Shown: piece after piece, positions 33,259 through 41,999 of the stretch | Layout of the letters: the number at the start of each line of letters is the position of its first letter | Position numbering within the stretch: position 1 is the stretch's first letter | Origin: Corynebacterium comes | GTDB taxonomy: Bacteria; Actinomycetota; Actinomycetes; Mycobacteriales; Mycobacteriaceae | DNA length: 64,000 bases | Direction: 5' to 3' | NCBI RefSeq assembly: GCF_009734405.1 | Contig: NZ_CP046453.1 | Span: 1,922,001-1,986,000 of the forward strand | Program-made: the position numbers and the translations under genes | The notes under the pieces: model-generated | Seen by the model: only the letters and a program-made list of their open reading frames with translations | Databases searched by the model: none | Told to the model about the DNA's origin: nothing

Positions 33259-34239
33259 TTGAAGAAAATAGTACTGTTTGACACGTCGTATGGAACCCGA
33301 AACATGGGAGACTTCATTATAAATGAATCCATCATGAGGGAAATGGGCTACTTGTTTAATGAAAACTTTGTTATCAGATATGGCACCCATAACCCCCTTC
33401 TGCATCATTTTCAAATGATCAAGCCGAATGCTGTAAACAAGACCTGCCGAGAAGCTAATTTTAAATTTCTAGGGGGCACTAATCTCCTAAAACGTAATCT
33501 CATGCGTCCAATATTGGACTGGAACGTAGACCTTGTAACAAGCGCTCTGTACAAAGGTTCAGTCGCGCTAGGATGCGGTATTGCGGGAATTGACAACGGG
33601 AAGACAAATACGTACACAAAAAGAGCGTATGACCGGGCCCTTTCCAAGAATTACGTCCACTCTGTTCGAGATGAAGCATCTAAGAGATTTCTGGAGAGGC
33701 TAGGGTTTGAGGCTTGCAATACGGGGTGCCCTACACTCTGGGGATTTACTGATGGGCTCAATGAATCTATACCGAAAACAAAATCTGAGCACGTCGTATT
33801 CACGCTAACAGATTATGCGCCAGACTTGAAGCAGGATCAAAAATTGATTAATATTCTAAATCGCAACTACAAAGAAGTATATTTCTGGGTGCAAGGTAGC
33901 GAAGACTTTAAGTATCTGGAGCAATTTTCCGGAATTGAAAATGTCAAGATAATTAACCCAAGCCTCAGTTCATATAAAGAAATCTTGGTCAAAGGCGGAA
34001 TAGATTATGTAGGAACAAGGTTGCATGCAGGAATTTACGCAATGCAGCACAGTGTTCGAAGTGTTATTCTAGCCGTTGATAATCGGGCGCGCGACATGGA
34101 CGAATCCCACCACCTAAATGTAATTGAGAGAGAAGATGTTGATTCTCTACCTAGTTTGTTAAACTCATCGATTACTACTAGTATTTTTGTCGATCATGAA
34201 CTGGTGAACTCTTGGAAAGGGCAGTTCAAATCGCTATGA
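33259..34239 (+). CDS. Polysaccharide pyruvyl transferase family protein
   Basis: A 326-residue protein starting at TTG 33259 (AAAGGGG upstream). The N-terminus MKKIVLFDTSYGTRNMGDFI and the C-terminal DYVGTRLHAGIYAMQHSVRS (G-T-R-L-H-A-G) are signatures of the PF04230 polysaccharide pyruvyl transferase/CsaB family, GT-B-like enzymes that add ketal pyruvate from PEP to glycans. Codon use is A/T-ending and GC is far below neighbouring core genes, so it is recently acquired. Its stop overlaps the flippase start (ATGA). Confidence 0.82.
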   Translation: MKKIVLFDTSYGTRNMGDFIINESIMREMGYLFNENFVIRYGTHNPLLHHFQMIKPNAVNKTCREANFKFLGGTNLLKRNLMRPILDWNVDLVTSALYKGSVALGCGIAGIDNGKTNTYTKRAYDRALSKNYVHSVRDEASKRFLERLGFEACNTGCPTLWGFTDGLNESIPKTKSEHVVFTLTDYAPDLKQDQKLINILNRNYKEVYFWVQGSEDFKYLEQFSGIENVKIINPSLSSYKEILVKGGIDYVGTRLHAGIYAMQHSVRSVILAVDNRARDMDESHHLNVIEREDVDSLPSLLNSSITTSIFVDHELVNSWKGQFKSL

Positions 34240-35669
34240 CGGCCAAGAGTGGTCACGCAAAGGCGACTCTCGTTAAAAATACGGTTATTCTTGCCGTGGG
34301 TAAATTCTCATCGCAGCTGATTACGTTTCTGATGTTGCCGCTTTATACCGCATTCCTTTCGCCAAGTGAATATGGCATAGTTGATGTGGTTATCACCTAT
34401 GTAGCGCTTCTCGCTCCGGCAATAACGATCCAAATGGAAATGGCAGTATTTCGCTTCTTAATTGAAGCGCGGGAAAATGAAATTGAGAAGACTCGAATAA
34501 TTTCAAACTCACTGCAAATAGTTCTAGCTATGTTGCTGCTGTTTTTCCCTGGGGCAATTGTAGTTCAGTCTTTCGTTAATGTACCCTATATTTGGATAAT
34601 CCTCGGCATTATTGCTATGGCCGTGTTTTCCGGGTTGTGTCTGCAAATCGCCCGAGGCCTGGGGAAGAACTTTAATTACGCTATTGCCAGTATTGTAATC
34701 GGCGTAATGACTGCAGTGTCAAACTTTGTTTTGATCGTATATCTTGAAATGGGCGCCTCGGGCCTCTTGTTGTCGATGCTGCTCGCATACTCGGTTTCTA
34801 CCGTCTATTTAGTACTATCGCTTCGTTTGTATCGATATGTTAGTTTTGGCGTTAGCGATAAGGGGCTCAGAAAGAAACTTCTCAAGTACGCAGCACCGCT
34901 TGTGCCTAATAGTATTGCTTGGTGGGTCATCAATGCCGCTGACAGAACAATCATTTTGTTAGTATTAGGGCTAGCTGCGAATGGAATTTATGCTATCGCC
35001 AGTAAGTTTCCGCTAATTTACACGGCTGTCTTCGCAGTTTTTGGACTGTCGTGGACGGAGTCTGCGTCTGTACACATTAATGATAAAGATCGCGGTAAGT
35101 TCTTTTCGGACACATTTGATGCCGCTTTTCGATTCTTCGGATCTATTGGTTTGGGGATAATTGCATCGCTTCCTTTCGTTTTTCCAATATTGGTTAATGA
35201 GCGCTATGAAGAGGCTTATGTATATATCCCGGTGATGATCCTCGGAGCTTTGTTTAACTCTATAGTTGGACTTTATGGTGCCGTATATGTTGCTAAGAAA
35301 ATGACGGGGAAGGTCGCTACTACATCGATTATGGCTGCAGCAATAAGCATCAGCATAAACCTGTTGTTTATAAACTTTATCGGTTTATTTTCGGCTGCTG
35401 TGGCCAATGCCGTAGCATTTCTTTCTATGGCTATCTACCGTCATTATGATCTAAAAAAGTATGTAACGATCAGTTATCGCAAGTCACTAATATTTAAACT
35501 GGCCTTTCTTTACAGTACAGTTATTGTTAGTTATTACTTAGACTATTTTTACCTGAATATTGCAACAATAGCATCGGTTATTATTATTGCATATATCCTC
35601 AATAGGGGGGCAGTGGGATTCTTGAAAACTCGACTTTCTTCAAGATTCAGGTCAAGCACAAACATGTGA
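34236..35669 (+). CDS. Wzx-like O-unit flippase (MOP superfamily)
   Basis: A 477-residue membrane protein with about 12-14 hydrophobic segments. ATG 34236 overlaps the upstream stop. The beginning LVKNTVILAVGKFSSQLITF and the segment YAAPLVPNSIAWWVINAADR are characteristic of the PST/Wzx family that flips undecaprenyl-linked repeat units across the membrane. Low GC like its partner. The locus therefore uses a Wzx/Wzy pathway, consistent with the Wzy-like gene at 39684. Confidence 0.88.
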   Translation: MTAKSGHAKATLVKNTVILAVGKFSSQLITFLMLPLYTAFLSPSEYGIVDVVITYVALLAPAITIQMEMAVFRFLIEARENEIEKTRIISNSLQIVLAMLLLFFPGAIVVQSFVNVPYIWIILGIIAMAVFSGLCLQIARGLGKNFNYAIASIVIGVMTAVSNFVLIVYLEMGASGLLLSMLLAYSVSTVYLVLSLRLYRYVSFGVSDKGLRKKLLKYAAPLVPNSIAWWVINAADRTIILLVLGLAANGIYAIASKFPLIYTAVFAVFGLSWTESASVHINDKDRGKFFSDTFDAAFRFFGSIGLGIIASLPFVFPILVNERYEEAYVYIPVMILGALFNSIVGLYGAVYVAKKMTGKVATTSIMAAAISISINLLFINFIGLFSAAVANAVAFLSMAIYRHYDLKKYVTISYRKSLIFKLAFLYSTVIVSYYLDYFYLNIATIASVIIIAYILNRGAVGFLKTRLSSRFRSSTNM

Positions 35670-35724
35670 TGGGTTTAGTTGGTTTTCAGCTGTCTGCATA
35701 CCACTTAGATTCGAGTGGTCGTTG

Positions 35725-35795
35725 CCCGACTTGGCTCAATCCGCTGTGAGAAATTGCATATTGACACGTAGACCAGTGTCTTTGTGTGCTGGGAA
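35725..35795 (+). mobile_element. 71-bp end fragment of an IS1634-family element
   Basis: CCCGACTTGGCTCAA and the following 55 bases are identical in sequence (reverse orientation) to the right end of the element ending at 57138. The fragment is cut off where the ISL3-type end begins at 35803. Confidence 0.75.
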
Positions 35796-36010
35796 AATTA
35801 GCGGCTCTTCGCGTTTCGGAGTGCGTAGCTGACCGCGGGGTGGGGTTCGGGGTGGCACAACATGTAGCCTGACTTAGGCCATTTCCATGTGGTGCAGATC
35901 ATATTGACGTCTGGGCCTGGGCGTATGCCTGGCGTGAGGGTCGTTTCGTCTGACTAAGTGGGTGGTGGTGGGGGTGGTTGTACCCGACTTTTATCAAATT
36001 AGTGCGGAAG

Positions 36011-36099
36011 TCAGTCGCCCTGGATCCCGGCGATCAGTTCGGCAATGTCCGTCGGCACCGGTGACGCCGCGTGGATCGTCTGCCCCGCGACCTGCACCT
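36011..36099 (-). pseudogene. C-terminal fragment of an IS1634-family transposase
   Basis: The minus strand reads VQVAGQTIHAASPVPTDIAE then LIAGIQGD and a stop, closely matching the C-terminus of the transposase ending at 54033 (VQIAGQLIHAASPVPPEISE). The rest of the gene is absent. Confidence 0.75.
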
Positions 36100-37771
36100 C
36101 CTGACTTAGGCCATTTTGGTGTGGTGTAGATCATATTGACGTCTGGACCTGCTGATTCAGGTGGCACGAGGGCCGGTTTGTCTGACTAAGAGGGTGCCTG
36201 TGGGGGTGGCAGTAAGCTGTGAACCATGCCACCGAAGATCCGGACCGTCCCCACCGCGTCCGGTGCTACCGCCGTGCAGGTCATCTGGCGGTACACCAAC
36301 CGGAAACCGGTTCTCGATCACCTCGGCTCCGCACACACCGAGGAAGAACTCGCCCTGCTGATCGCACAGGCACAACGACTGATCGACGGCGACCAACTCG
36401 GCCTTGACCTGGGCATAGACAATGAGGTCACGATGCCGGCGGGTACCGGGGCACACGATAATCCCGTCCCGATCACCAGCGAAAAAGCCGGCCACCTCAT
36501 CAACGCGATCCGCGGCGCCTACCAGCAACTGACACTCGATCACGCCACCGATGATGATGCAGTGTTCTTCGACCTGGTGGCCGCCCGGCTGATTCACCCC
36601 GGTTCGAAGTTCGAGTCCATCGAAACCCTCGCCGAAGTCGGTAGATCATCAGCGTCCTACCGCACCATCCAACGACGCCTTCCCCTCTACGCCACCACGC
36701 CCTTCCGGGATAAGGTCACCCACGCCCTGGCCACCTACGCCGCCATCGGCCCCGGCGTGATGGTTCTTTTCGATGTCACCACCTTGTATTTTGAAACAGA
36801 TAAGGAGGATGAACTGCGGAAACCCGGTTTCTCTAAGGAACGTCGACTCGAGCCGCAGATCACCGTCGGCCTGCTGTCCGACGCCCGGGGCTTTCCTCTG
36901 GCGATCGGGGCGTTCGAGGGAAATAAAGCCGAAACCCAGACAATGGTGCCGATGATCCAACGGCTGCAGGACGCCTACGGAATCGATGACATCACGGTGG
37001 TCGCGGATGCCGGGATGTTCTCCGCCGGCAACAAGAAAGCCGTGGTCGATGCCGGCCTGCACTACATCCTGGGGACCAAGGAACGCGAGATTCCCTACCC
37101 GATAGCGGTGTGGCGCAAGAACCACCCCGATGCCGTCTACACCGATGGGCAGGTGTGGACCTACGCCGACCGGGCAGGCCGTGGCCCCGACGGGATCCCG
37201 CACACGCTCACCTACTACCAGTACTCCTGGGACCGGGCCCGGCGCACGCTCAAGGGGATTGACGAGCAGATCGCGAAAGCAGAGCGTGCCGTCGCGGGCC
37301 AGGTTCCGGTCAAGCGTAACCGCTATGTTGATCTCAAGGCCCCGAATAAGCAGGTCAACCACGCGTTGGCGGCAAAACACCGGGCCCTGGCCGGGGTGAA
37401 GGGGTATGAGACTTCCCGGGTGGATCTTGATGCTGCCCAGGTCATTGATGCGTACCGGCAGCTGTTCAAGATCGGGAAGGCCTTCCGGATGGCGAAATCG
37501 GACCTGAAGGCCCGGCCGATCTTCCACCGGAAGAAGGATTCCATCGATGCGCACCTGACGATCGTGATGGCGGCGATGGCCACCGGTCATGTCCTGGAGC
37601 AAGCTTCGGGGTTGTCGTTGAAGCGGTTGATCCGGACGTTGAAGAAATACCGGTCGTTCACCATCAAGGTCGCCGGCCACACCGTCCACGCCCAGTCCCC
37701 GGTCCCGGCCGAGGTCCAGAACATCCTCGATCAGCTGCCGCGACCGTCAGACTAAAATGGCCTAAGTCAGG
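36100..37771. mobile_element. Intact IS1634-family insertion sequence
   Basis: A 1.67-kb element bounded by the 18-bp inverted repeat CCTGACTTAGGCCATTTT (36100-36117) and AAAATGGCCTAAGTCAGG (37754-37771), encoding one uninterrupted transposase. No flanking target duplication was found, as it sits inside rearranged IS remnants. Confidence 0.85.
36226..37755 (+). CDS. IS1634-family transposase
   Basis: A 509-residue DDE transposase (IS4 superfamily). The first catalytic Asp is in LFDVTTLYFETDKEDELRKP, the second in DDITVVADAGMFSAGNKKAV, and the Glu in the C-terminal ETSRVDL/IDAYRQLFKIGKAFR region typical of IS4-like enzymes (Y-(2)-R-(3)-E-(6)-K-like helix). The full length and intact ends suggest it may still move. 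The stop overlaps the right inverted repeat. A homologous but interrupted copy is at 54033-57010. Confidence 0.92.
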   Translation: MPPKIRTVPTASGATAVQVIWRYTNRKPVLDHLGSAHTEEELALLIAQAQRLIDGDQLGLDLGIDNEVTMPAGTGAHDNPVPITSEKAGHLINAIRGAYQQLTLDHATDDDAVFFDLVAARLIHPGSKFESIETLAEVGRSSASYRTIQRRLPLYATTPFRDKVTHALATYAAIGPGVMVLFDVTTLYFETDKEDELRKPGFSKERRLEPQITVGLLSDARGFPLAIGAFEGNKAETQTMVPMIQRLQDAYGIDDITVVADAGMFSAGNKKAVVDAGLHYILGTKEREIPYPIAVWRKNHPDAVYTDGQVWTYADRAGRGPDGIPHTLTYYQYSWDRARRTLKGIDEQIAKAERAVAGQVPVKRNRYVDLKAPNKQVNHALAAKHRALAGVKGYETSRVDLDAAQVIDAYRQLFKIGKAFRMAKSDLKARPIFHRKKDSIDAHLTIVMAAMATGHVLEQASGLSLKRLIRTLKKYRSFTIKVAGHTVHAQSPVPAEVQNILDQLPRPSD

Positions 37772-37980
37772 TGACACTGACTGTGCACAAGGCGATGACA
37801 CTTCACACCGGATAGACCCGCGAGTGCTACCAAATGCCTGGTCGCAACAAGAATCTACGGGCCTACGCGTCAATATGTTCTGCGTCACACCATTTTGATA
37901 AAAGTCGGGTCACGCCAGGCATACATCCAGGCCCAGACGTCAATATGATCTGCACCACATGGAAATGGCCTAAGTCAGGT

Positions 37981-38120
37981 CCGACGGCCCAGTTGAGGCG
38001 ATCAACGGGCGGCTTGAGCACGTGCGCGGCATCGCCCTGGGCTTCAGGAACCTCAACCACTACATCTTGCGGTGTCTGATCCACTCCGGACAGCTGCAAA
38101 CCAGGATCAACGCACTCTAA
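37981..38120 (+). pseudogene. C-terminal fragment of an ISL3 transposase
   Basis: Frame reads DGPVEAINGRLEHVRGIALG then FRNLNHYILRCLIHSGQLQT to a stop, nearly identical to the C-terminus of the intact transposase ending at 56557. The rest of the gene was lost through nested insertions. Confidence 0.85.
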
Positions 38121-38213
38121 AACCGGAAGGGCCCCTTTATGATTCATAAACCTTTCAAATAAAAGAATTGACACGTACGGACAAAATCCAACCAAGATCC
38201 ATCTCGAAAACCA

Positions 38214-39365
38214 TTACTCTGCAGCATCGCCGAATATGGACTTTTCATATAGAGAAACTACACTTGTAATTGAATAGTCATCGGTAATGATTTGGCGAAG
38301 ATCCCTACCCAGCAAATCTCTTTGCGGTTTCAAAGAGTTCAACTGGTCAAGCATCTCTCGCGCAAGGGCGTAAGGGTCATTCGGAGGGACAGGATTAATG
38401 GCCCCATTAGTCAATTCGGAAACAATACCCACATCGGTACTGACAATCTTCGCCCCCGAAGACATCGCCTGCACTAAGACATTTGGAAAGGCTTCCGCCT
38501 TAGAATGCAAGACAAAAAGAGAGCAGATGGCCATGAGCTGGGGAAGGTCATTCCTAGAGCCCAGAAGGAAGACGTCTTTGCCAATCTCAAGATCTTCTCC
38601 CTCTAACGAATCGACAAGTTGGACGTTTTCATCATCTACTCCTGGACCACAGAGCACTGCCACTACTCGCTCATTACTCTTTCTTTTCACTTTAGCGAAA
38701 GCTTGAATGAAAGTTGCATGATCTTTAATAGGGTGCCACCGCGCGGCTGAAAGAATCGTCAATGCCCCTTCCAGTCGCTCACCGATCACTTCATTCAAGT
38801 AATTTCTTGAGGCTGCTGCAGGGGAATAAAGTTTAGTATCGCAACCGTTAGGTACAACAGATTCTTCCCTAGCCCGGTATCCAAGATGCGAATGCGACTT
38901 CAGTGCAGCAGCTCCATTATAGGCAATTGAATCAACAGAGCGACTCAATGTGGCGCACATTTTCATGATTAGCCAAGTAGTTAACTTATTAGTCTTACGA
39001 GCCGTGTCCTGATGATTAATAATCCAGACCAACCTCGGGCGGTAAAGAAACTTCGGCCAGATGGTAAGCAAGTTTGAATGGTATGACCATGAACAAATCA
39101 CATTCGAATTGCGAACGATTCTATTAAATTCCCTAAGTGTCTTTATGGGCGATTTGCGGACGCGCAATTCGACTACTTCAATATCGAGTTCTCGAAGGAG
39201 GGGAATAAAATGGTCACCCTCACCTAGCGAAACCACCACATGCCGAAATCCCGATTTAGAATTGCCATACCTTGTCACGTTATAGAGCATCGTTTCCGCG
39301 CCGCCTAATCCTAGGCCGTTTATAACGTGAATAACAGTTTTAGTATTATTGACATCAAGTTTCAT
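38214..39365 (-). CDS. GT4-family glycosyltransferase
   Basis: A 383-residue GT-B glycosyltransferase. The N-terminal HVINGLGLGGAETMLYNVTR binds the acceptor side; the C-terminal domain has VVPNGCDTKLYSPAA, ILSAARWHPIKDHATFIQAF and the nucleotide-sugar motif HSKAEAFPNVLVQAMSSGA. The second Glu of the EX7E motif is Gln, as seen in a minority of GT4 enzymes. It probably adds a sugar to the lipid-linked repeat unit. GC content is low, so part of the imported set. Ends 80 bases from the IS remnants, so the 3' side of the operon may have been trimmed. Confidence 0.88.
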   Translation of the reverse strand: MKLDVNNTKTVIHVINGLGLGGAETMLYNVTRYGNSKSGFRHVVVSLGEGDHFIPLLRELDIEVVELRVRKSPIKTLREFNRIVRNSNVICSWSYHSNLLTIWPKFLYRPRLVWIINHQDTARKTNKLTTWLIMKMCATLSRSVDSIAYNGAAALKSHSHLGYRAREESVVPNGCDTKLYSPAAASRNYLNEVIGERLEGALTILSAARWHPIKDHATFIQAFAKVKRKSNERVVAVLCGPGVDDENVQLVDSLEGEDLEIGKDVFLLGSRNDLPQLMAICSLFVLHSKAEAFPNVLVQAMSSGAKIVSTDVGIVSELTNGAINPVPPNDPYALAREMLDQLNSLKPQRDLLGRDLRQIITDDYSITSVVSLYEKSIFGDAAE

Positions 39366-39683
39366 TCAAATGCACTCTTTCGTTAGGTTCGCGATCTATA
39401 ACTGTTAGCCCATTAAATCTAAGACTGCTTCCTATTCTGAGACTGCAGCTCACGCGGGACGGTTTACACGATACCGAAGTGGACTGAAATCGCAGTCGGA
39501 TTGCCCCTGATCCGTAATGAGGTCCCCGGCAGAGTAGCCCACTCCGCGGATAGAGCATAGCAATATTTGGGCTTTGCCTTGGACAGTGAAAACGGGTTGA
39601 AATTGGGCTACGAAATGTAGCGTATCGACGTGGGTCTCCTCGAAGACGTCCTGGGGCTGATGCCTGCAACAGAAGTGCCCATA
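39366..39683. other. Intergenic region without a recognisable gene
   Basis: About 320 bases between two leftward glycan genes. GC content is higher than in the flanking genes. An open minus-strand frame here has no ribosome site and unusual composition and is not accepted as a gene; it may be a remnant of an excised gene. It could hold a promoter for the downstream glycosyltransferase. Confidence 0.4.
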
Positions 39684-40703
39684 TTATAAGCCCCACCCAA
39701 ATCCGGGACTACCTAGGCGAGGAGCCCACGTCACCACGAAGAACACCAAAACTGCCAACAAGGACATTCTTCGTTGACTAGTAGGCAAATTAAGAAGCGA
39801 GATAAGTACGACCAAAACCCCGCTTTCGAGAACTCGCCCTGAATAGGAAAAGATAAAGTAAGTTGCACTGTAGAATATCAACAGCGTAAAGGGAAAGGCT
39901 GCACTACGTATAGAATCCGCACCGGAAATAAAAATGAGAAACAGAATTCCGATCCAAAACAAAAAACCGAGTCCGCTTAAACCTCCGCTTTGAACTCCGA
40001 GAGAAAGTGCCTGGCGGGCCTCAGAGAGAGTGAGCAGTGTCGGCAGGGAAACCGCCAGGACTATGCATGCGGCAAGAACGATGACGAAGGAAAATGCAAA
40101 ATTCACCCTCGGAGATCGCAGCAACCGAGACACCAACAGGAGTATGACAATAAAGAAGAAAGAAGAGTGAATAAATGGGCATAAACAAATTATCAGTATT
40201 CTAAGTTTCGTTCGCCGAATTAAGAAATAAGCAAACAGAAACACCGCTACGGCGAGGCCTTGACGAAGATGGATAACGTGATTTTTGATCACCAGGGGGA
40301 TCAACAAGAAAAGCACAATCCAGAAAACATCTTTGGGCCCAAACCGCAGAGCAACGAAGGCAACGATAGCGGCCGGAATCCCCACCAACATTCTGAGCGC
40401 CACTTCAGGCCCGAAATATTCTCCTGCCGAGCGAGCTAGCAGCAGCCAGACGGGTTCATTGGAAAGGAACGACATCACACCGCCTGCTAGACGGCGTTCA
40501 ATTAGATTATCACTGACAGAGAAATAATTTAGGTAGTTTAGTCGATCCTTAAACTCAAGAAGAGGACGCGTGGCTAGCACAATTCCATAAAAAAGGGCCA
40601 GGATAACGATAAAAAACCGGTATGCACAAGGAAGCCTCCGCCAAGGCAGAGGCCGATTCGTTGGGTAATCACGCTCACGCTTTTTTTCGGCGAGATCTAC
40701 CAC
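39684..40703 (-). CDS. EpsG/Wzy-like polysaccharide polymerase
   Basis: A 339-residue polytopic membrane protein (about 10 segments) starting at GTG 40703, sharing one base with the stop of the upstream glycosyltransferase (TAGTG). Features such as YGIVLATRPLLEFKDRLNYL, a large periplasmic loop with IKNHVIHLRQGLAVAVFLFA (H-x-R-Q-x-L) and LCPFIHSSFFFIVILLLVSR are characteristic of EpsG-type Wzy polymerases. It should join flipped repeat units on the outer face of the membrane. Confidence 0.82.
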   Translation of the reverse strand: MVDLAEKKRERDYPTNRPLPWRRLPCAYRFFIVILALFYGIVLATRPLLEFKDRLNYLNYFSVSDNLIERRLAGGVMSFLSNEPVWLLLARSAGEYFGPEVALRMLVGIPAAIVAFVALRFGPKDVFWIVLFLLIPLVIKNHVIHLRQGLAVAVFLFAYFLIRRTKLRILIICLCPFIHSSFFFIVILLLVSRLLRSPRVNFAFSFVIVLAACIVLAVSLPTLLTLSEARQALSLGVQSGGLSGLGFLFWIGILFLIFISGADSIRSAAFPFTLLIFYSATYFIFSYSGRVLESGVLVVLISLLNLPTSQRRMSLLAVLVFFVVTWAPRLGSPGFGWGL

Positions 40704-41821
40704 TACTCATCGCCCCGTGTGATTATTTCAAAATAGGAAACAACCGCACGCTCTTTGGAGAAATCCAGAGCTCGAATCCTCGTATCAATCGGTTCTTCGC
40801 ACTCCAGGATCTCGATAATTGCGTCAGCGAGGCCATGCTGATCACCTATTGTCACGAGTGGGCCCCACTTCCCTCCCTCAAGAATTTCTTCAGGACCGGT
40901 TTTGCAGTCTGTGGAAACTACCTGAGCTCCGCAGGCAAGAGCTTCGAGCAAAACACCAGGTAGGCCCTCCCACTTAGATGAGAGAACAAACACCGAGCAC
41001 TTACCCAACCAAGCAAAGGGGTTTGCTACAAACCCTGGCATTAAGACGTCCTTTTCTAGGTTCAATTCCTTGATAATACGTTCCAAGCGCTCGCGCTCTT
41101 GCCCTTCTCCGAGGACAATTAACCTGGACGGAAGACGTTCATTAACTAAAGAGAAAGATCTAATTAACAACTCAAAATTCTTCTGTTCAGTCAAACGCCC
41201 AATACCCATAACCACAGGCAAATCGGAATGATCAAGCCACTCATTTCCCGACGGCGCGTCGGACAGTTTTGAGATAAATTCGATATCGAGAGGATTGTAG
41301 ATAGTGGTGACACGTAAGGGATCTAACCGATAACGCTCAAGCAGTTGATCTCGGATTCCCTGAGAAACTGAAACCACCTGATCAGCGTGGGCATACACCC
41401 ATCTGTTGAGCAGATTTACCAGGCGCGGGATCATTTTATTAGTTGGTGCACCCGCCTGAAGCGAGTTATGTACTGAAACTATAACTTTGGTCTTTGGTGT
41501 CAGTAACCTAGAGAGAAGAGCGTTTGCGATATTCGCGTGGTCGAGTGCAGAAAGCACCGTCCCCGGCTTGTTCTTCCAAAGATAGCTTGCCAAGAACGGC
41601 ATCGAATAGAGTAACCTGGACACGCCAAAGTCGATCAGATTAACCTTGTTTGAAACGGATTCGCGATATGACCCTTTCGCATTTCCCGTTACTAAATCTA
41701 TTTTCATTCCTTTCTCCGCTAAGCCATTTGCAATCATAATCATCACACGCTCAGCCCCCCCGCCGCCTAGGGTAGGTACAAATAATGTAATGGTCTTAGA
41801 GTTTGCCGTATTTCTGCGCAA
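40703..41821 (-). CDS. GT4-family glycosyltransferase
   Basis: A 372-residue GT-B enzyme starting at TTG 41821 (AGGGAAAA site). N-terminal LFVPTLGGGGAERVMIMIAN and C-terminal GIGRLTEQKNFELLIRSFSL plus SSKWEGLPGVLLEALACGAQ with a complete EX7E motif are typical of family GT4 (WbnH/PglJ/WbpH-like). Transfers a hexose or HexNAc from a nucleotide sugar to the lipid-linked glycan on the cytoplasmic side. Translationally coupled to the Wzy-like gene. Confidence 0.9.
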   Translation of the reverse strand: MRRNTANSKTITLFVPTLGGGGAERVMIMIANGLAEKGMKIDLVTGNAKGSYRESVSNKVNLIDFGVSRLLYSMPFLASYLWKNKPGTVLSALDHANIANALLSRLLTPKTKVIVSVHNSLQAGAPTNKMIPRLVNLLNRWVYAHADQVVSVSQGIRDQLLERYRLDPLRVTTIYNPLDIEFISKLSDAPSGNEWLDHSDLPVVMGIGRLTEQKNFELLIRSFSLVNERLPSRLIVLGEGQERERLERIIKELNLEKDVLMPGFVANPFAWLGKCSVFVLSSKWEGLPGVLLEALACGAQVVSTDCKTGPEEILEGGKWGPLVTIGDQHGLADAIIEILECEEPIDTRIRALDFSKERAVVSYFEIITRGDE

Positions 41822-41904
41822 TGTTTTCCCTTAGGATTGTTTCACGATTTTAAGTTTGAAGGGTGGGTTATGCCGATCAACTCCGAGAGTGTCCTGGCAA
41901 TAAG

Positions 41905-41950
41905 AAGCCTCTCGGGCGCGATTGGTAAAAATTCACGAGACTCGAGGCTT
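41905..41950 (-). terminator. Hairpin between two glycan gene groups
   Basis: AAGCCTC (41905-41911) pairs with GAGGCTT (41944-41950), with further complementarity inward; on the minus strand TTCTTATT follows. It separates the Pgl-type genes from the low-GC glycosyltransferase/polymerase genes. Confidence 0.55.
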
Positions 41951-41999
41951 TTTGACACCCATGAAAGATCTATGGACCGCACTTGCGGTCAATAAATCG

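Larger units (their letters stand above)
35983..37909. mobile_element. Second, disrupted IS1634-family element
   Basis: Ends are CCCGACTTTTATCAAA (35983) and TTTTGATAAAAGTCGGG (to 37909). Only a C-terminal transposase fragment survives (36011-36099, minus strand); the centre is replaced by the intact element 36100-37771, and 37772-37890 has no recognisable gene. Confidence 0.65.
35868..37979. mobile_element. Inverted IS end pair inside the ISL3 remnant
   Basis: 35868-35940 and 37908-37979 are inverted copies of about 72 bp sharing the end CCTGACTTAGGCCATTTCC and the ATATTGACGTCTGGGCC segment. Both correspond to the left (upstream) end of an IS1634-type element. The transposase gene that belonged to it is missing. 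Confidence 0.65.
35803..38133. mobile_element. ISL3-family element destroyed by nested insertions
   Basis: The left end (GGCTCTTCGCG..., 35803-35867) matches the left end of the intact ISL3 element at 55116, and the right part (37980-38133) matches its transposase C-terminus and right end (...AACCGGAAGGGCC). Everything between is later IS material: an IS1634-type end pair at 35868-35982 and 37910-37979, another pair at 35983-36099 and 37772-37909, and an intact IS1634-family element in the centre. The order records successive insertions. Confidence 0.75.

Noticed and set aside
39355..39696. 113-codon minus-strand frame between the Wzy-like and glycosyltransferase genes
   Set aside because: No ribosome site, Arg/Ser/Pro-rich sequence without motif, and it overlaps the start of the next gene.
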